A stretch of DNA of 64,000 nucleotides from Gonocerus acuteangulatus (GCA_946811695.1 OX328123.1:118241602-118305601), one strand, 5' to 3'. Positions 1 to 12,044 are shown, counted from the first letter of the stretch. A program made the numbers and translations. The notes: generated from the letters alone by a model not told the origin.

Positions 1-175
1 CAGTAGGAAGGTGAAGAAAAAGAAATTTAAAAATACTATACCGTTTCAAAAATGAATTTATAAGTACATTTTTTTGTTTTTTTTTCTTGTTTTTTTTAGG
101 GGGAATATGGATTTTATTAAATTTGCCAGGTGTCTGTAAACGACAATGATCTTCGAAAGAATGATTAGCAGCTGT

Positions 176-1335
176 TCAGCTCCCATAAATGTGACAGCTG
201 AGGATCCCCAGGGAATCAATAAGAATTGATTCCACCACGAGGCTAGCTAGCTTGCTTGTATCTAGTCCCAGAGTCTCAAAGAAGTCACTAGTTGCTTTAG
301 GGATCGTCCCTCTCGTGCCAAACCACAGGCCTTGCACGGTATAATGCCTTCTCCCATAGGCTTCTTCAAATTTCTCCTCGTATGTCCTTATGAATTTCGT
401 GTATATTTCCTTTTTCTCCTTGTCAATTGTGTCTGCCTGCATTGGATCATTTGTTTCGAATCTAATGGTAGGGTCAATCACGTATGCTGATCTTGATTTC
501 TCCGGAAAAGCAATGATGTCTGCATACCTCGAAGAGCCATCTTCATCCACACCATAGACCTCTTCATGGCATTGGAAGCCTTTGTCTTGAAGGAGGTCAA
601 TGATCTTGTGTTTGAGGTTATGGTGACGCCTAGTGACAAGAAGCATGCTTTTAGGACAGTTTCCAAGCACGTGTGCTGGTGTTTCGTTCTCTCTGCCGCA
701 CTTGCGACAGAGGGGTCCTACAGTTGATGCTCCCATAACGCTAAAAAATCCTCTCAATGGCGCATAATTTATATTAAGTTTTAGGGCATTTGTCCATTCT
801 GAACCAGACAGACTTTCCTTTTCATAGATAAACTTGTTGGCTTTGGGACAATCTTTGAAATGTATCACCCCTACTCCTTTCCATTTAGAGTGAGCCCATT
901 CATCGAAGGATTTTTCCCGTAACTTGCGCCTTATCATTTTAATACTGTGCTCTTCTGCAGGTTCGGCAATTTCAACAGTTAGTCTACTGGCACATTCAGA
1001 TGACTCCTTTTTGTAGTCGAATATCGGCTGAAACTGTTCATCTGACACTTGATTGAGCTTCTGGGCCATTGACCAGTGTTGAAGCGGTGCTTCCCAAAGA
1101 CAGCGCAATAGTCCCAGGCCTCGGTAACGTCTTGGCGCATAGAACATTGCAGTGCTACTGTTAGCCGGTAAACCAAGCATCGCTTTAACACTCCGCCTTA
1201 TTATAATATCAACTCCTTCCAGAAAGGTCGGGTTCAATTTTATTAAAGGAGCGGTTTGGAGTGGATGAATTAGAGAAGGGAAAAGGTACTGATTTATGAT
1301 ATTCAGCTTTTGATCAGGTCTTAAGTGATTATTAT
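176..1335 (-). pseudogene. R2-type non-LTR retrotransposon, C-terminal part of ORF (RT thumb, zinc knuckle, restriction-like endonuclease)
   Basis: An open frame of 353 codons from the first Met at 1,237 to the stop at 176. The same frame stays open upstream to about 1,335 (it reads PLQTAPLIKLNPTFLEGVD across the Met), so that Met is not the true start and the element is 5' truncated. Towards the C-terminus is a CCHC knuckle, CRKCGRENETPAHVLGNCP, about residue 180 from the Met. It is followed by a restriction-like endonuclease block with RYADIIA and VIDPTIRFE, matching the (R/K)PD...D pattern of R2/NeSL-group elements with the P replaced. The protein in these elements nicks the target and primes reverse transcription. 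There is no stop or frameshift in this piece, so it is fairly young, but its N-terminal half and the catalytic RT core are absent. The poor-A region at 60-110 downstream of the stop may be its 3' tail. No 28S rDNA is visible around it. Confidence 0.85.
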
Positions 1336-1548
1336 TGTATATAATTCCACTATATACAATAAAAGAACAATAATTTTATTGTATATAATGAATAATAAAA
1401 AGAACGACCAATTTAAAAGCTTGAATATTCTTTAGAATATCTTCTCAGAAATAATAAAAATGACATTGTTTATTGAAATACTAATTAATTAATTTTTTGT
1501 GTTGATCTAGATATATGAATTCAGTTTTAACGGTCAAACCAAATTGTG

Positions 1549-1551
<3 letters not shown>

Positions 1552-1608
<57 letters not shown>

Positions 1609-1640
1609 TATAAATATATATATACATATTTATGTATATA
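1552..1640. repeat. (TA)n microsatellite
   Basis: Uninterrupted TA dinucleotides for about 50 bases, then TA with scattered C and A substitutions. Confidence 0.95.
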
Positions 1641-1865
1641 TGTATATGTCTGTTTGCTCTCTAGTTCGCTCAATCATGGATATAGTGATTAGAAAGGTCA
1701 AATTCGTTGACCAGTCCACCTAAACATCATTTTTTGGCTGAAATTTGCGCGAAAATAAATCGTAACGCTTATGGTTTTGTTTTTCTATATTTGTATATGT
1801 CCGAAATTATCTTATATATCTCGAAACCGATTGAGAAGTCGTAGAAAATGTACAGAATCTATTCC
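1641..1865. other. No recognisable feature
   Basis: AT-rich sequence between the microsatellite and the RT pseudogene. I see no open frame or repeat here that I can name. Confidence 0.5.
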
Positions 1866-1959
1866 TTCTTCTTCATCTTGGCTTCCTGAACAACAGTTCT
1901 CCGGATGTCGGTGTCCTTAGCCTTTTCCTTCCAGTTTGTACCTCTTAACATCCTGTGGT
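1866..1959 (-). pseudogene. C-terminal end of an endonuclease/RT (CFDP2-like) retroelement, left part of an interrupted gene
   Basis: Read on the minus strand this encodes HRMLRGTNWKEKAKDTD followed by IRRTVVQEAKMKK. It resembles the C-terminal tail of arthropod endonuclease-reverse transcriptase proteins often labelled craniofacial development protein 2-like. The frame continues directly into 4,453 and beyond once the LINE between 1,960 and 4,452 is removed, so this is the same pseudogene split by a later insertion. Assignment to a specific non-LTR clade is not possible from the tail alone. Confidence 0.65.
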
Positions 1960-4452
1960 ACCAGATATTGTAGATAGTCTCATAACCAAAAATACCCAGG
2001 CATGCACAGGAACTATTTCAATAAACAATCTATCATCAGATCATAATGATATCATATTTAGGATAAACACAAAGGCCCAGAAAAATAAAACACACAGAGG
2101 CCCGATTGACTGGTAAAATTCAGAAAAAGTATGTCGGAACAAATTGATGAATCCGAAATTACAAATATTGAAGGGCTAGAATCATTTATGTCACAATTCA
2201 CAGAAATCTTTCAGCTATTAAAAACTCAAGTAATATTGCTTGAAATAAAGCTTACAAAAACCCCATTCTCCAGAATTGAACTAATCTTCAAACTAATAAA
2301 CAAATTTCGGAGAATAGCTCAAAAATCGCAAAATAAGTTTTACAAAAGATACGAAATATTACTCTCTAAAATTATCAATAATATATTGTGGAAAGAAAAG
2401 AACCGCACATTAAATAAAAAGTTAGCCAAAATAAACTGCAGAACGAAACTATGGGAACTACACAGAATATTTAAAAATACTAACATGTCATATCTTCCTT
2501 TTCTAACATACGATAATGAAATAGCCAACACCACACAAGAAAAAGTAGAGCTTTTAGCAAAATATTTTGAATCCGTTCATTCTCATAATTTACAACTTGG
2601 CAGTAAATATAGTTCCGCTAATATCAAACGCTGTAAAGAAAACATTAAATGAAATTAAAAATATTGAAACCCCCAAAACCGCTGCTGCTTCTTATTCAGG
2701 AATTTACAAAATTATCAGAACCCTAAAAATAAATAAATGCCCTGGAAACGACAACATCCGTCCTATATATATATAAAAAATCTGACAACTTCTGGGATTA
2801 AAGGTATATTAAAAATAGTTAATGGAATCTTAAAATTACAATACTTTCCGAATGTATGGAAAAAAGCAGTCATAAAACCAATTCCAAAACCGGGTAAAAA
2901 TCTTCATAACGCTCAAAATTACAGACCTATAAGTTTATTATGTACACTCGGAAAAATCGCGGAAAAAATAATTTTAAAAAGAATAAACCAACATCTAAAT
3001 AAAAACAAAATCCTAATAAACGAACAATTCGGATTTAGAACTAAACACAGCACTGCAGCACAGTTAGCAAGACTTGTCGACTTTGTTACAGAAAATTTCA
3101 ATAATAAAAAACATACAGGCCTATTATAACTAGATATAGAAAAGGCGTTTGACACAACTTGCATGATGGCATGATCTACAAAATGATACAAATGGAATTT
3201 TCCCCTTACGTAATAAACATTATCCAATCCTACATCAGAAATAGGCTTTTTATAGTCTCACTAGATGAATAAATTCAGGAATAAAAAATATCCCCGCAGA
3301 CCTACCGCAAGGATCGGCACTTAGTGCAACTCTTTATATTATCTACATAAACGACATACCAAGATTTCCAGATACACAATTATCTCTGTTTGCCGACGAT
3401 AAATGTGCTTACACCGCCTCATATAGAATAGATACTATCAAAAATTGTCTTGCAGCTGTAATGAATAGATTAAATATATATTTCAAAAAGTGGAAAATCA
3501 GAGTAAACAAAAATAAAATCCAAGCCATAATATTCACAAAACGCAGGCCCCAGCTGGAACACAATATAATCATTGATAATGAAATAATACCCTGGCAAAG
3601 TAAAATTAAATATTTAGGTGTAGTTCTCGATAGAGGGCTAACTTTTACTCAACATATAAATGAAGTATGTAATAAAGCGAATAAAGCCCTTTGCCAAATA
3701 TACCCTTACTTCAACAGAAAATCAAAGTTAAGCTCTGAAAATAAAATACAATTATACAAATCCTGCATTAGATCTATATTAACCTATGCTTGTCCCGTCT
3801 GGAGTTCTACATGTAATAGTAACTACAAAAAATTACAAATTTTTCAAAATAAATGTATAAGAATCGTAAATAACTTACCCAGATACACCAAAATAGAAAC
3901 ACTTCATAACATATCCAATATTCCGTACATTAAATTCTTCATAAACAAGCTCACATATAAGTTTTTCAAAGCATGCAAGGGAAAACCTAACCCACTTATT
4001 AAGAATGTAGGTACCTATAGCAAAAGTAGCACTAAGAGATATGTACATAAAAGGAAAAAACATATATTATTGAAATAAGTATAACAGACTGTGCCGAGTA
4101 CATGCTATGAACTGGATTATACTATCAGCAGTGAGATAACTATACATAAACATTAACTCATTAATCCCTAACTGTATATTCTATTGTATATATCTATAGT
4201 ACTTATTATTATTAACTATTTTCTTTTCAATTAATGAATCTTATCACTACACTACACATATTTACTTTCATAAAGTAATAGAGCAAGGAAATGAAGAATA
4301 TACAATCCTTGCACCAAACAAATTGTCATTGACATTATAGTTAATTTGTTTTAAATTGTAAATTTATCCTTGTGGTCTGTAGGTACACAATGTATATATC
4401 ATGTTTTGTTTTTTATATCAAATAAACAGTTTTATATAAAAAAAAAAAAAAA
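1960..4452 (+). mobile_element. 5'-truncated non-LTR retrotransposon (Jockey-like LINE)
   Basis: The element begins inside the end of an AP-endonuclease domain (a SSDHNDIIF motif near 2,035-2,062) and ends with an AATAAA at 4,421 and a poly(A) run to 4,452. The direct repeat TCCTGTGGT lies at 1,951-1,959 and again at 4,453-4,461; it may be 10 bp with a preceding A. This target-site duplication proves an insertion. Length is about 2.5 kb, so the 5' half (ORF1 and most of the endonuclease) was never copied. Its orientation is opposite to the RT pseudogene it interrupts. Confidence 0.88.
2131..4078 (+). pseudogene. Frameshifted ORF2 (reverse transcriptase) of the LINE
   Basis: The coding sequence survives in overlapping pieces. 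Piece one, 2,131-2,652, is the linker between endonuclease and RT. Piece two, about 2,640-3,129, carries NYRPISLLCTLGKIAEK and then EQFGFRTKHST. A third stretch, 3,130-3,460, contains AFDTT, LPQGSALSATLYIIYINDI and the catalytic FADD at 3,389-3,400. The last piece, 3,461-4,078 (205 codons), is the thumb and C-terminal domain with IKYLGVVLDRGLTFTQHIN and CRIxxx-like helices. At least three frameshifts and one in-frame stop separate them, so no functional RT can be made. Motif order and lack of an RNase H domain fit Jockey-type elements. The stop at 4,078 is followed by a roughly 370-bp 3' UTR. Confidence 0.85.
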
Positions 4453-4668
4453 TCCTGTGGTCGTCTTTCATCTCATCAATCCAACCACCTTTTTCTTGGT
4501 CATCTGACACCATACATTCTTCCTTGGAACATCTTTTTTGGGATTCTCTCATCTATCATTCTAAGCACCTGTCCCAGCCATTCGATACGCCGTGATTTTA
4601 TAAAGCTCACAAATTCGATATGGCTGAATCATTCATATAGCTCCTTATTTGTTCTTAAGGGTCGTAAT
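4453..4668 (-). pseudogene. CFDP2-like RT C-terminal fragment, right part of the interrupted gene
   Basis: Minus-strand reading gives LRTNKELYE, one stop, then FSHIEFVSFIKSRRIEWLGQ and VLRMIDERIPKKMFQGRMYG, a highly characteristic block upstream of the RT tail (RRLEWLGHVLRMDD-type in arthropod elements). A frame change near 4,500 shifts into the frame that continues into 1,959 and down. It is therefore already decayed, and older than the LINE that splits it. Confidence 0.7.
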
Positions 4669-6640
4669 TTCTGTTGTATTGTAACAAAACTTGATAAACG
4701 TCATAATCATCTAAAGATGAAGATATGTTCAAAAAATAAATTATATTGCGTTATTAAAACTTGAGGCTAACTCTGTATTATATTCAAATTGATATCCAGC
4801 TCAGGCATTATTTGTTACTTGTACCAATAGGAGCGCTGAACAGGGCGCAGTGACCGGCCTCTACAGTTCTTTACAAAGAAAAAATAGCAAAACTATTCGT
4901 GTATTTATTTATTTATTTTTAAGAAGAGACACATTTTAAACATATTTACTACACCATGTAACACTAAAAACGGTATGTGAAAAATGGAAAATAACATACG
5001 CTGGCACGAGCTAGAAATTTTGTTTTCTACATTTAATTTGGAGATAAGGAAAATAAGGCTTTTATTTTTATTTTTATGGGTTGTTTTAAGCATATTATTC
5101 GTGAATGCAGTCTACACCACCAACCTTCTGAGGGAAGTTCTTAGTTATGCAGCTCCTGCGATACGGACTTTTTAGTAATTTTTATCAGAAGAAAGAGATA
5201 CAATTGCGTGTACAGGACGATGCTCTTGAACGAAAAATGAAGCTTGTCTTAACAAGAATTCAAAAAAATGTAATGAATTAGTGAACAATTGAAGTCCCCA
5301 AAAAGAAAAATGTTAGTAGCACCATATGATTTTCACCACCAAGACATGAGTGTATGAAATAATTTTTGCCCCGACTTGAGAGAGGACCAGAAGCTATTAG
5401 TAGATGGAGTGAAGTCCCTTCTGCTGAAACGGTCATGAAAGTGGCTGCACCAGCTGCCTCCTCAACTTTTAGTGTCAAACCCACTTATAGATATCACTAT
5501 TTAAGGGGGAGTTTCAATAGTTGACATTTAACATAAATTCTGTTGAAAATTTTGGCGAGTTTCTTTATAAATACCAAATACTTCACATTTACACTTGCCC
5601 GAGTTTTAACTCGTTTATTTATAAGCGGTTTATGGTCTAATGATCCATTATTGAGACTTGATTTCATTATTCCCATAGAGGTTTGAAAATGACTTTAATA
5701 TGTCTCAAAGCTACTGTTTATTCAACAGAAGTAATGATATTGTATAGTTTAGAGTTTTGTAAGTAAGACAGTATTGTGTTTATGTACTGGCGTTTGTCTT
5801 TTAAGAATTCGATCATGTGTTATGGTATATTTAGTTTGTGTCGTATTCTGCATGCAGTAAGTAGGTGTTTTACGGTAAGGCTATCTGGACACAGAAGTCT
5901 AAATGCACGCAAAATGAATGAAAAATACACGATATGCCGACATTTACCCATTGACTTCACCGTACTTGTTTAAGACAGCACTCACGTACTGTATTGAGTG
6001 TGGGTACATAAATGTATAAGGGCTGAACATAAACAAGGAGAAATAAAACCCTTAGTCGAGGCTTCGTCTTATGGCAATAATAACCTTTAAAATTAGTTCT
6101 ACTATCAAGTTTGAAAATTACAAATTTGCTTCTAATATCCTCCAATTTAACCAAGATAAAGAAAAGTAAAATATTCACGTAGTGTTATGTATACATAGCT
6201 ATAAACATACATAAATAGAACCCAGGAAATGTGAAACACTACACAACCCATAAGACATCATTCACTCACTAAGGGTAGACTATATATATATATATATATA
6301 AAATGTAAAAATGTAATATGCAATCACATATGTAATTTTAATGTATATTTGTCTTGGGCGTATATAGGAAATAAATTCGGGAGCAGGGGAATATATGGGG
6401 GGTATGGAATACTATCAATCTAGAACTTGGAATTATTAGCCAACTAAAACTCTATTTCACACAACAAAAATTATTTGTTCTGACCTAAGTGTCACGTTTT
6501 TATGACACACTTTTACCGATGAAATCGAAGTTTCCGGGGAGGGGCTAACACCTCCTCCCCCCCCCCCCTTATATAAGCCCATGATATTTGTATATAAATT
6601 ATTGTAAACAAGTCATCTACTATATATTTGTCAAATATCA
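4669..6640. other. No recognisable gene
   Basis: AT-rich, with only short chance frames. A short TA run lies at 6,283-6,300 and a C-run at about 6,558-6,568. Nothing here resembles a protein domain I know. Confidence 0.5.
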
Positions 6641-7769
6641 CTCACTCACTCACTGAGCTATCATTTGGGCTGGGCAAACCACTCGACAGAAAAATTTGAA
6701 ATGTTGCATGGACACTCCCTTTAGGATGTAAACACTAGCTGAGAAATGTTTTTTTTTTCTAAAACACCGACTGTTTGAGAATTGAATCAAATAGCATTAT
6801 TTTCTGCTCGATGTAGAAAAACAAATTAGGCGAATTTTGTGCCAGTTTTTGTTTCATTATTATAGCCTTAATGAAAAAAACCCTTAATGAGTTGTTTTTG
6901 ATCTTTCGGGAGTGTTGATTTTGTTCTATCAACCGCGACAAAGTCTATAAATCTTATACGATTTTAAAAAAGGGGATGCTTTATATGAGAAAACGATAAA
7001 ATTGTGGCGGTCCTGCGAATTGGACTTACTAATTCTATGTTCAACGAAACTCGCAAAGCGCAATAATAGTAGAGAGAGAGTAGGAGGAGGACTAAATATA
7101 GTTGACATTTACTAGGCGTAGGGCGAATGTTCTATATGTAATAAAGATGTTCGTTTTCTAGTGACAGAAAGGTAATCGTGTTAATTCACTTGTCACTGTA
7201 GTCCATGGCGAAGGACGGGCTTGTAAATTATTACTGATTCTATTGCAATGCCACTCCCCATATACAGTTATGCAAAAATGCACAATATGCAACTCTAAAA
7301 ATGTTATGTAATGTAATGAAATAAACATATTCGAAAATTTTCATATTACAGGATTTTAGTGTGTTTCTTTCCCTCCATAAAGGGAGTAAAACCACTTATC
7401 AAGTCAACAAGATGATGCCAATGAGAACTTTCCATGTTTCTTAAGGCAAGAAAATATCACTTATTAAACTTTGTGTGTATTTACGTATGTTTCGGGTCGC
7501 GCAATATAACATAAAATGCCTGATTTTGATGCGATAAACTTTAATAACGAGAATCCAATGTTCGTAAAAAAAGGTTGTAATACTAAAAATATTTTGGGTC
7601 AACCAGCATCCAGCTAATTTTTGGTAAATACATTTTAGCAGGTTTCAACAAAATCATATTTGCATTTTTAGAATTCCAAAAAGAGTAATTTAGTTGAACA
7701 ATTATTTTGAATTTAGCGTGTCAATTCTGGTTTGAAGTTTTGAATCAACCCCAACTTTTTGAGCATAAC
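6640..7769. other. Mostly anonymous; short dispersed-repeat-like stretch at 6,640-6,735
   Basis: CACT repeats followed by a sentence-like stretch (gggctgggcaaaccactc, then gcatggacactccc) of the kind seen in dispersed arthropod repeats. The remainder is AT-rich with no supported feature. Confidence 0.3.
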
Positions 7770-8341
7770 ACAGCCACAGAAAATAAAAAAAGTGGTTTTT
7801 TCAAAGACCCCTTGCATGTATTCCTATGTATTTCGACACGCTGAATCCGAATCTGGAGTCCGTTTCACTCCAGCACGTCAGGTTTAAGAGCATTTGAAGG
7901 TCAAATTTCGTATGAAGTCGTTTAAGAAGAAATAACTAGAGCTTCAAAGGTTGTAAGGGTCGCTGCATTCGAATCCGAGGTATGTTTCACCACATCGGAG
8001 TAAAATCAAGGTAATTTCAAGAACATATATGTTTAATTGTCAAAAAATAAATCTGCAGTCAAAAAATCATTTTTTCAGGACACATTTGTCCTCAAATGCC
8101 CTTGATTTTGCGCCGATGTGGTGAAACAGATCTCGGATTCAGCGATCCTCAAAACCATTGAAGCTCTACTTATTTCTTCTTAAATGGCTTCATACGAATT
8201 TGACCTTCAAATGCTCTAAGCCCTGACGTGCCGGGGTGAAACGGACTCCGGGACTTGGATTAAGCGTGTCGAAATAAAGAAGAACATACGTATGGTGTCT
8301 CTGGAAAAGTCCACTTTTTTTTTTTAATTTGTTTGCCTGTG
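7770..8341. mobile_element. Foldback element with arms of about 245 bp
   Basis: The left arm (7,770-8,017) and right arm (8,093-8,341) are inverted copies. For example, the left arm has GTATTTCGACACGCT and the right has AGCGTGTCGAAATA; the left has CACCACATCGGAGTAAAATC and the right has the complement near 8,100-8,120. The spacer is about 75 bp and AT-rich. There is no coding capacity. A half copy matching only the left arm lies at 53,456-53,573, so this is a dispersed family and not a local accident. No clear target duplication was found. Confidence 0.8.
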
Positions 8342-8408
8342 AAATCAATAGTTTTAAGAATTTACATTTTTAGTGAACAGTTTGCCGTATTAATAATTGT
8401 ATACTTAA

Positions 8409-8530
8409 CTAGCTGAATGCCCGTACTTCGCCACGGCAGATAAGTAGTTTTTTTATTGCGTTAAATAATCATCAAAATTAACGCTACTATATATTTTTTT
8501 CAGTTTAATATAGCATGGTTCCCGTCATAC
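8409..8530 (+). repeat. Dispersed repeat copy 1 (family with ...CTTCG(C/T)CACGGCAGATAAGTAG)
   Basis: Aligns in the same orientation with 10,857-10,985 over about 115 bp. The two share CACGGCAGATAAGTAGTT and TTTATTGCGTTAAATAAT and the block AAAATTAACGCTAC. It is probably the end of a transposable element of unknown class. Confidence 0.7.
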
Positions 8531-8645
8531 TATATGTTATACATCAATTGATATGTAATCAAAGTATAATGTTTCTTGAAACTGTGGCGCTCCGGACCAG
8601 TGTCAAGAAATAGATAGCTACTTTCCTTCGGAGGAAAGTGCTAAA

Positions 8646-8675
8646 AACCTATAGATAACCCGTTATCTATAGGTT
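8646..8675. other. Perfect 14-bp palindrome
   Basis: AACCTATAGATAAC, two bases, then its exact complement GTTATCTATAGGTT. It would form a tight hairpin or cruciform. It is followed by a weaker ACCAGTA...TACTGGT inverted pair. Confidence 0.85.
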
Positions 8676-8934
8676 ACCAGTAACAGCAGTGTAACCAATA
8701 CTGGTTAAATTTCGTTGCCAATAATAAATGAAAGTTAAAATTTAAAAATTTATGTTTCTCAGAAGTCATTTTGAAACACAATTATATTTGCGAGCATTAC
8801 CAAGAAGTATTCTGACTGGGGATGCTGATGGGTGAGGAGTCTGTGCAAGGGTTCGGGATATTATTACCTCGCATGGACCATCACCAGGTATAGCGTAAAC
8901 TCTATGGGGGACAAGTCGAAATGAACTTGTATAA

Positions 8935-8936
<2 letters not shown>

Positions 8937-8990
<54 letters not shown>
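8937..8990. repeat. (TA)n microsatellite
   Basis: About 54 bases of uninterrupted AT repeats. Confidence 0.97.
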
Positions 8991-8993
<3 letters not shown>

Positions 8994-9015
8994 AATTTTA
9001 ACCACAGTTATTTTC

Positions 9016-9140
9016 GTTCTCTAGGGGTTCTGAAACGTAAAATTTTCTAGTCGGCACTTCCGGATTGTTTCATGAGGTCAACCTTATAAGCAGGGTTCCT
9101 CCCTATGAAGGGAAGGAGGAACCGCGCTAAAAGTAAATGA
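9016..9140 (+). repeat. Dispersed repeat next to (TA)n: GGTTCTGAAACGT family
   Basis: Begins GGGGTTCTGAAACGTAAAAT and includes TTTTCTAGTCGG and a purine-rich GAAGGGAAGGAGGAAC. It matches 36,183-36,300 and the complementary copy 45,465-45,555 inside the palindrome. In all three places it sits directly after a TA/GA microsatellite. Confidence 0.7.
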
Positions 9141-9645
9141 ACGTCAAGTTTCAACGTTTATTTGGCTTGTATGATTTCCGTACTTTTAGCTGTGTAAGAT
9201 ACTGAAAATCCTTCCAAATTGGGGGTACGTGTAAGATTGTAATGTCTTATTAATTTTTATCGGATTAAATTCATATCCTCTGTAATTCTCCGAGAGCCTA
9301 CAAAAAATTCTTTTAAAAGAAATCTTTTCCAATCTCATAATTGAAAAAAAAAATCAATTTACAGGAACTAACACATGCCGAAAATCATAAGAAATTGAAA
9401 TTTCACCATAAAAGACTGAAAAATTGTTTTCTCTGATGAAACGTGTAAGTGATTTTCCCCTTTTACATCAAAGAATAACAAGCCAATTTTAATAGCTGAT
9501 TTACACGCCCTTCTTTCTCTGCCTTTTGATTGAACCCTTGATTTTTTCTTTCAAACATAAATGTGCCAGCATAAAAGGTTTTGTGTAAAGCATACTTTTT
9601 TTAGTGTGTCAGGTGCATTATAATTCAGTCCTGTATTTAAGTTTT

Positions 9646-9646
<1 letters not shown>

Positions 9647-9704
<58 letters not shown>
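9647..9704. repeat. (TA)n microsatellite
   Basis: About 58 bases of AT dinucleotides. Confidence 0.97.
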
Positions 9705-9708
<4 letters not shown>

Positions 9709-9736
9709 TTTTAGGGTTCTTCGCTGGGGAGAATTA

Positions 9737-9900
9737 TTGATGTTAATAAGGCATTCTCTAGCGGCCTGTTTTTCTAAAGCTAAAAGCTAAAAAAAAAAAA
9801 AAAGTTAAAAAAAACATGGACAACGATCTGATGGAGCCGAATGGGTTTCTATGAAATATCACCAAGAAAACCCGACCGCTGGAGAATGCCGTATTAACAT

Positions 9901-9905
<5 letters not shown>
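9737..9905. other. Small inverted-repeat structure
   Basis: TTGATGTTAATAAGGCATTC near 9,737 and the complementary GAATGCCGTATTAACATCAA near 9,886 face each other across about 110 bp containing an A-run. Each flank adjoins a TA microsatellite, suggesting a short MITE or a foldback remnant. Confidence 0.6.

Positions 9906-9985
<80 letters not shown>
9903..9985. repeat. (TA)n microsatellite
   Basis: About 83 bases of uninterrupted AT dinucleotides, immediately followed by CAGGGTGTCC. Open frames here are translations of the repeat, not genes. Confidence 0.97.
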
Positions 9986-9988
<3 letters not shown>

Positions 9989-11112
9989 GGTGTCCCTAAA
10001 AAACTTCCCAAACTTCGGAAATCGATGCGGAATGAAAAAAAAAAAAACAAAGAAAAAAAGTCCTTTGGAATAAATCTTGTTTTTACCTCGTTTTCCAGAA
10101 AAACGCAAGAAAACTAAAACACATTATGAAAAGACAGTTTTACAAAAGGCCTATATAAAAATGTTCATTTCATCACTAATCCCCTTCACTTATAGGGGGG
10201 TTTATTAAAAATATAAAATGACATCTCAAAGAGCAGGGAGATTTAGGGCGCCACAACAGGAAACTGATAGGAACCTTCTCACCGTTCGCCACACTAAAAA
10301 CAACTATTACCAATTTTTTTCTCATTTTCTTACCTTATATTATTAAAATACTAATTTTACTATTCCATGCAATTAGAAAAACAATAACCAATTAAAACAA
10401 TAGGTAAACAGAGACAAAAGCCAGTTGAAGAAATCGAAAAAATTTTGAAGTTTTAGGTCCTTTGTTTGGTGCAAACTGTCTCACCTCACCATACCCTAGT
10501 AACGTCATTACAAGGACTTAAGTGACTCACCATGGAGGTTGCCTCCATAGAGGTGCCATACTTCCCCGGCTACTTCCATGCACTTTAAAGTTTGGAGACC
10601 GTTAAACATTTGGGACTCCAGATTGCTTCTGGAACCATGGGCACATTTTATGCTGTTGGACATATTTATTATATGATGTCTTGAGTAAACACACAGCAGC
10701 CAGCGAGCATCATGGAGGAAGAGGCGGAAAAGAAATGGCAGGTCTAATATTATACTATTCCGGGTGAATAAAAACAAGTAGGAGGAATAAATACTCGTGC
10801 AGTCTCAAAAACCAAGTAAACACAAAAATTAAAGTGAATAAAACAAGTATTTACTACTAGCCGAATACCCGTGCTTCGTCACGGCAGATAAGTAGTTATT
10901 TTATTGCGTTAAATAATGTATCAGCAAAATTAACGCTACCTACTATATAATTTTTTGCAGTTTATTATAGCTTTTTAATGGGAAATCTTGGAATAGAAAA
11001 ATTTCGTGACATGGTTTCAAAATTCGTGACTTTTTCGTGATTTTCGTGCCCTATTTTTCATTTCGTGACATTTTCGTGATTTTCGTGACTTTTTCGTGCA
11101 GCAGACACCCTG
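9986..11112. mobile_element. Possible DNA transposon remnant bounded by CAGGGTGTC ends
   Basis: The left edge reads CAGGGTGTCCCTAAAA directly after the TA repeat. At 11,104-11,112 the sequence GACACCCTG is the inverted counterpart. Near the right edge TTTCGTGA-type units repeat several times (11,000-11,097). The ends agree over only nine bases and no target duplication is visible, so these may be termini of two different elements. The copy-2 repeat at 10,857 lies inside the interval. No transposase is recognisable. Confidence 0.3.
10857..10985 (+). repeat. Dispersed repeat copy 2 (CACGGCAGATAAGTAG family)
   Basis: Same-strand copy of 8,409-8,530 with small indels, including an insertion in the AATCATC/AATGTATCAGC region. 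It is followed by a run of TTTCGTGA-like units. Confidence 0.7.
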
Positions 11113-12040
11113 AATCTGAATAATAATATTTAAAAACCTATTAATAAATATTATTTTGACGGTATAATAGCCTTCTTTTTTTTTTGTTACTTAATATCTA
11201 TTATGTAATTATTGCTCAATTTTACTAGGTCATTAATGGAAAATCACATCCTAGCATGAAGTAGCATCCTTCATGTCCTAATAAATAATTAAATAATGGT
11301 AGTTAGTTTTAGTGACATGTTATGTAAATATATTAAACATAGTGTAAATGAGCATTATTCAGATAGATTTTACTTTTTGGTCCTTAAATTTTACAGAAAT
11401 CAACTTGAAAATTAATCAACTTTTTTTGCACCAGTTGGACGTACATGTGATGGTTAATTTTTGTCGACAGTTGGTCATGCACCCACAACTTTATTTTTCG
11501 GAATATGACCACTTCCAAAATGGCGTCCCGGACGGTAGTGATGTGTTATTGGATGGTAATGCTCTTCAAATAATTTTTGTGTCTTTTAACTTTTGTATTT
11601 AATGTCTGTTTTTCAATCCTACATTTTATTAGCATAATATGTTTTATTTGAATAACTGAATAGATTAGACTAGAACCCAGGTTGGTCCCACAATTTATCA
11701 CTTGAATTGTTTTACTTTGTTGTAGGTATTTTCTTTACATACGATTACTTGACAAAAAGGTACATACAAATTGGAAATAATTTGTTTTCCGAACAATCAA
11801 CCAACCAAACAGGAAAAAAGAAAAACAATAGTATACTTGGTGTAAATTTTAACTATTTTTTTTATTTATTATTTATTTAAATGAATCGTATGAAGAATAT
11901 GGAATATTTATATCTCATTTTTTTCTGAATATTTAAAAACCATGCACGCTATTCCAAATATCGTCAATTCATGTCGTCATTATTCCGAGTCCCTACTGGA
12001 GCAACATCAGGTGCAGGCCTGTCTGAAAGCATTTCTGAAG
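11113..12040. other. No recognisable gene
   Basis: AT-rich. An 84-codon frame (11,348-11,602) has no recognisable domain. It contains GGACGGTAGTGATG at 11,530, a near match to a motif repeated at 13.4-14.0 kb. Confidence 0.4.
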
Positions 12041-12044
12041 TAAC

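Noticed and set aside
9758..10117. Frames of 63-116 codons rich in Ile-Tyr
   Set aside because: Pure (TA)n translation on both strands.
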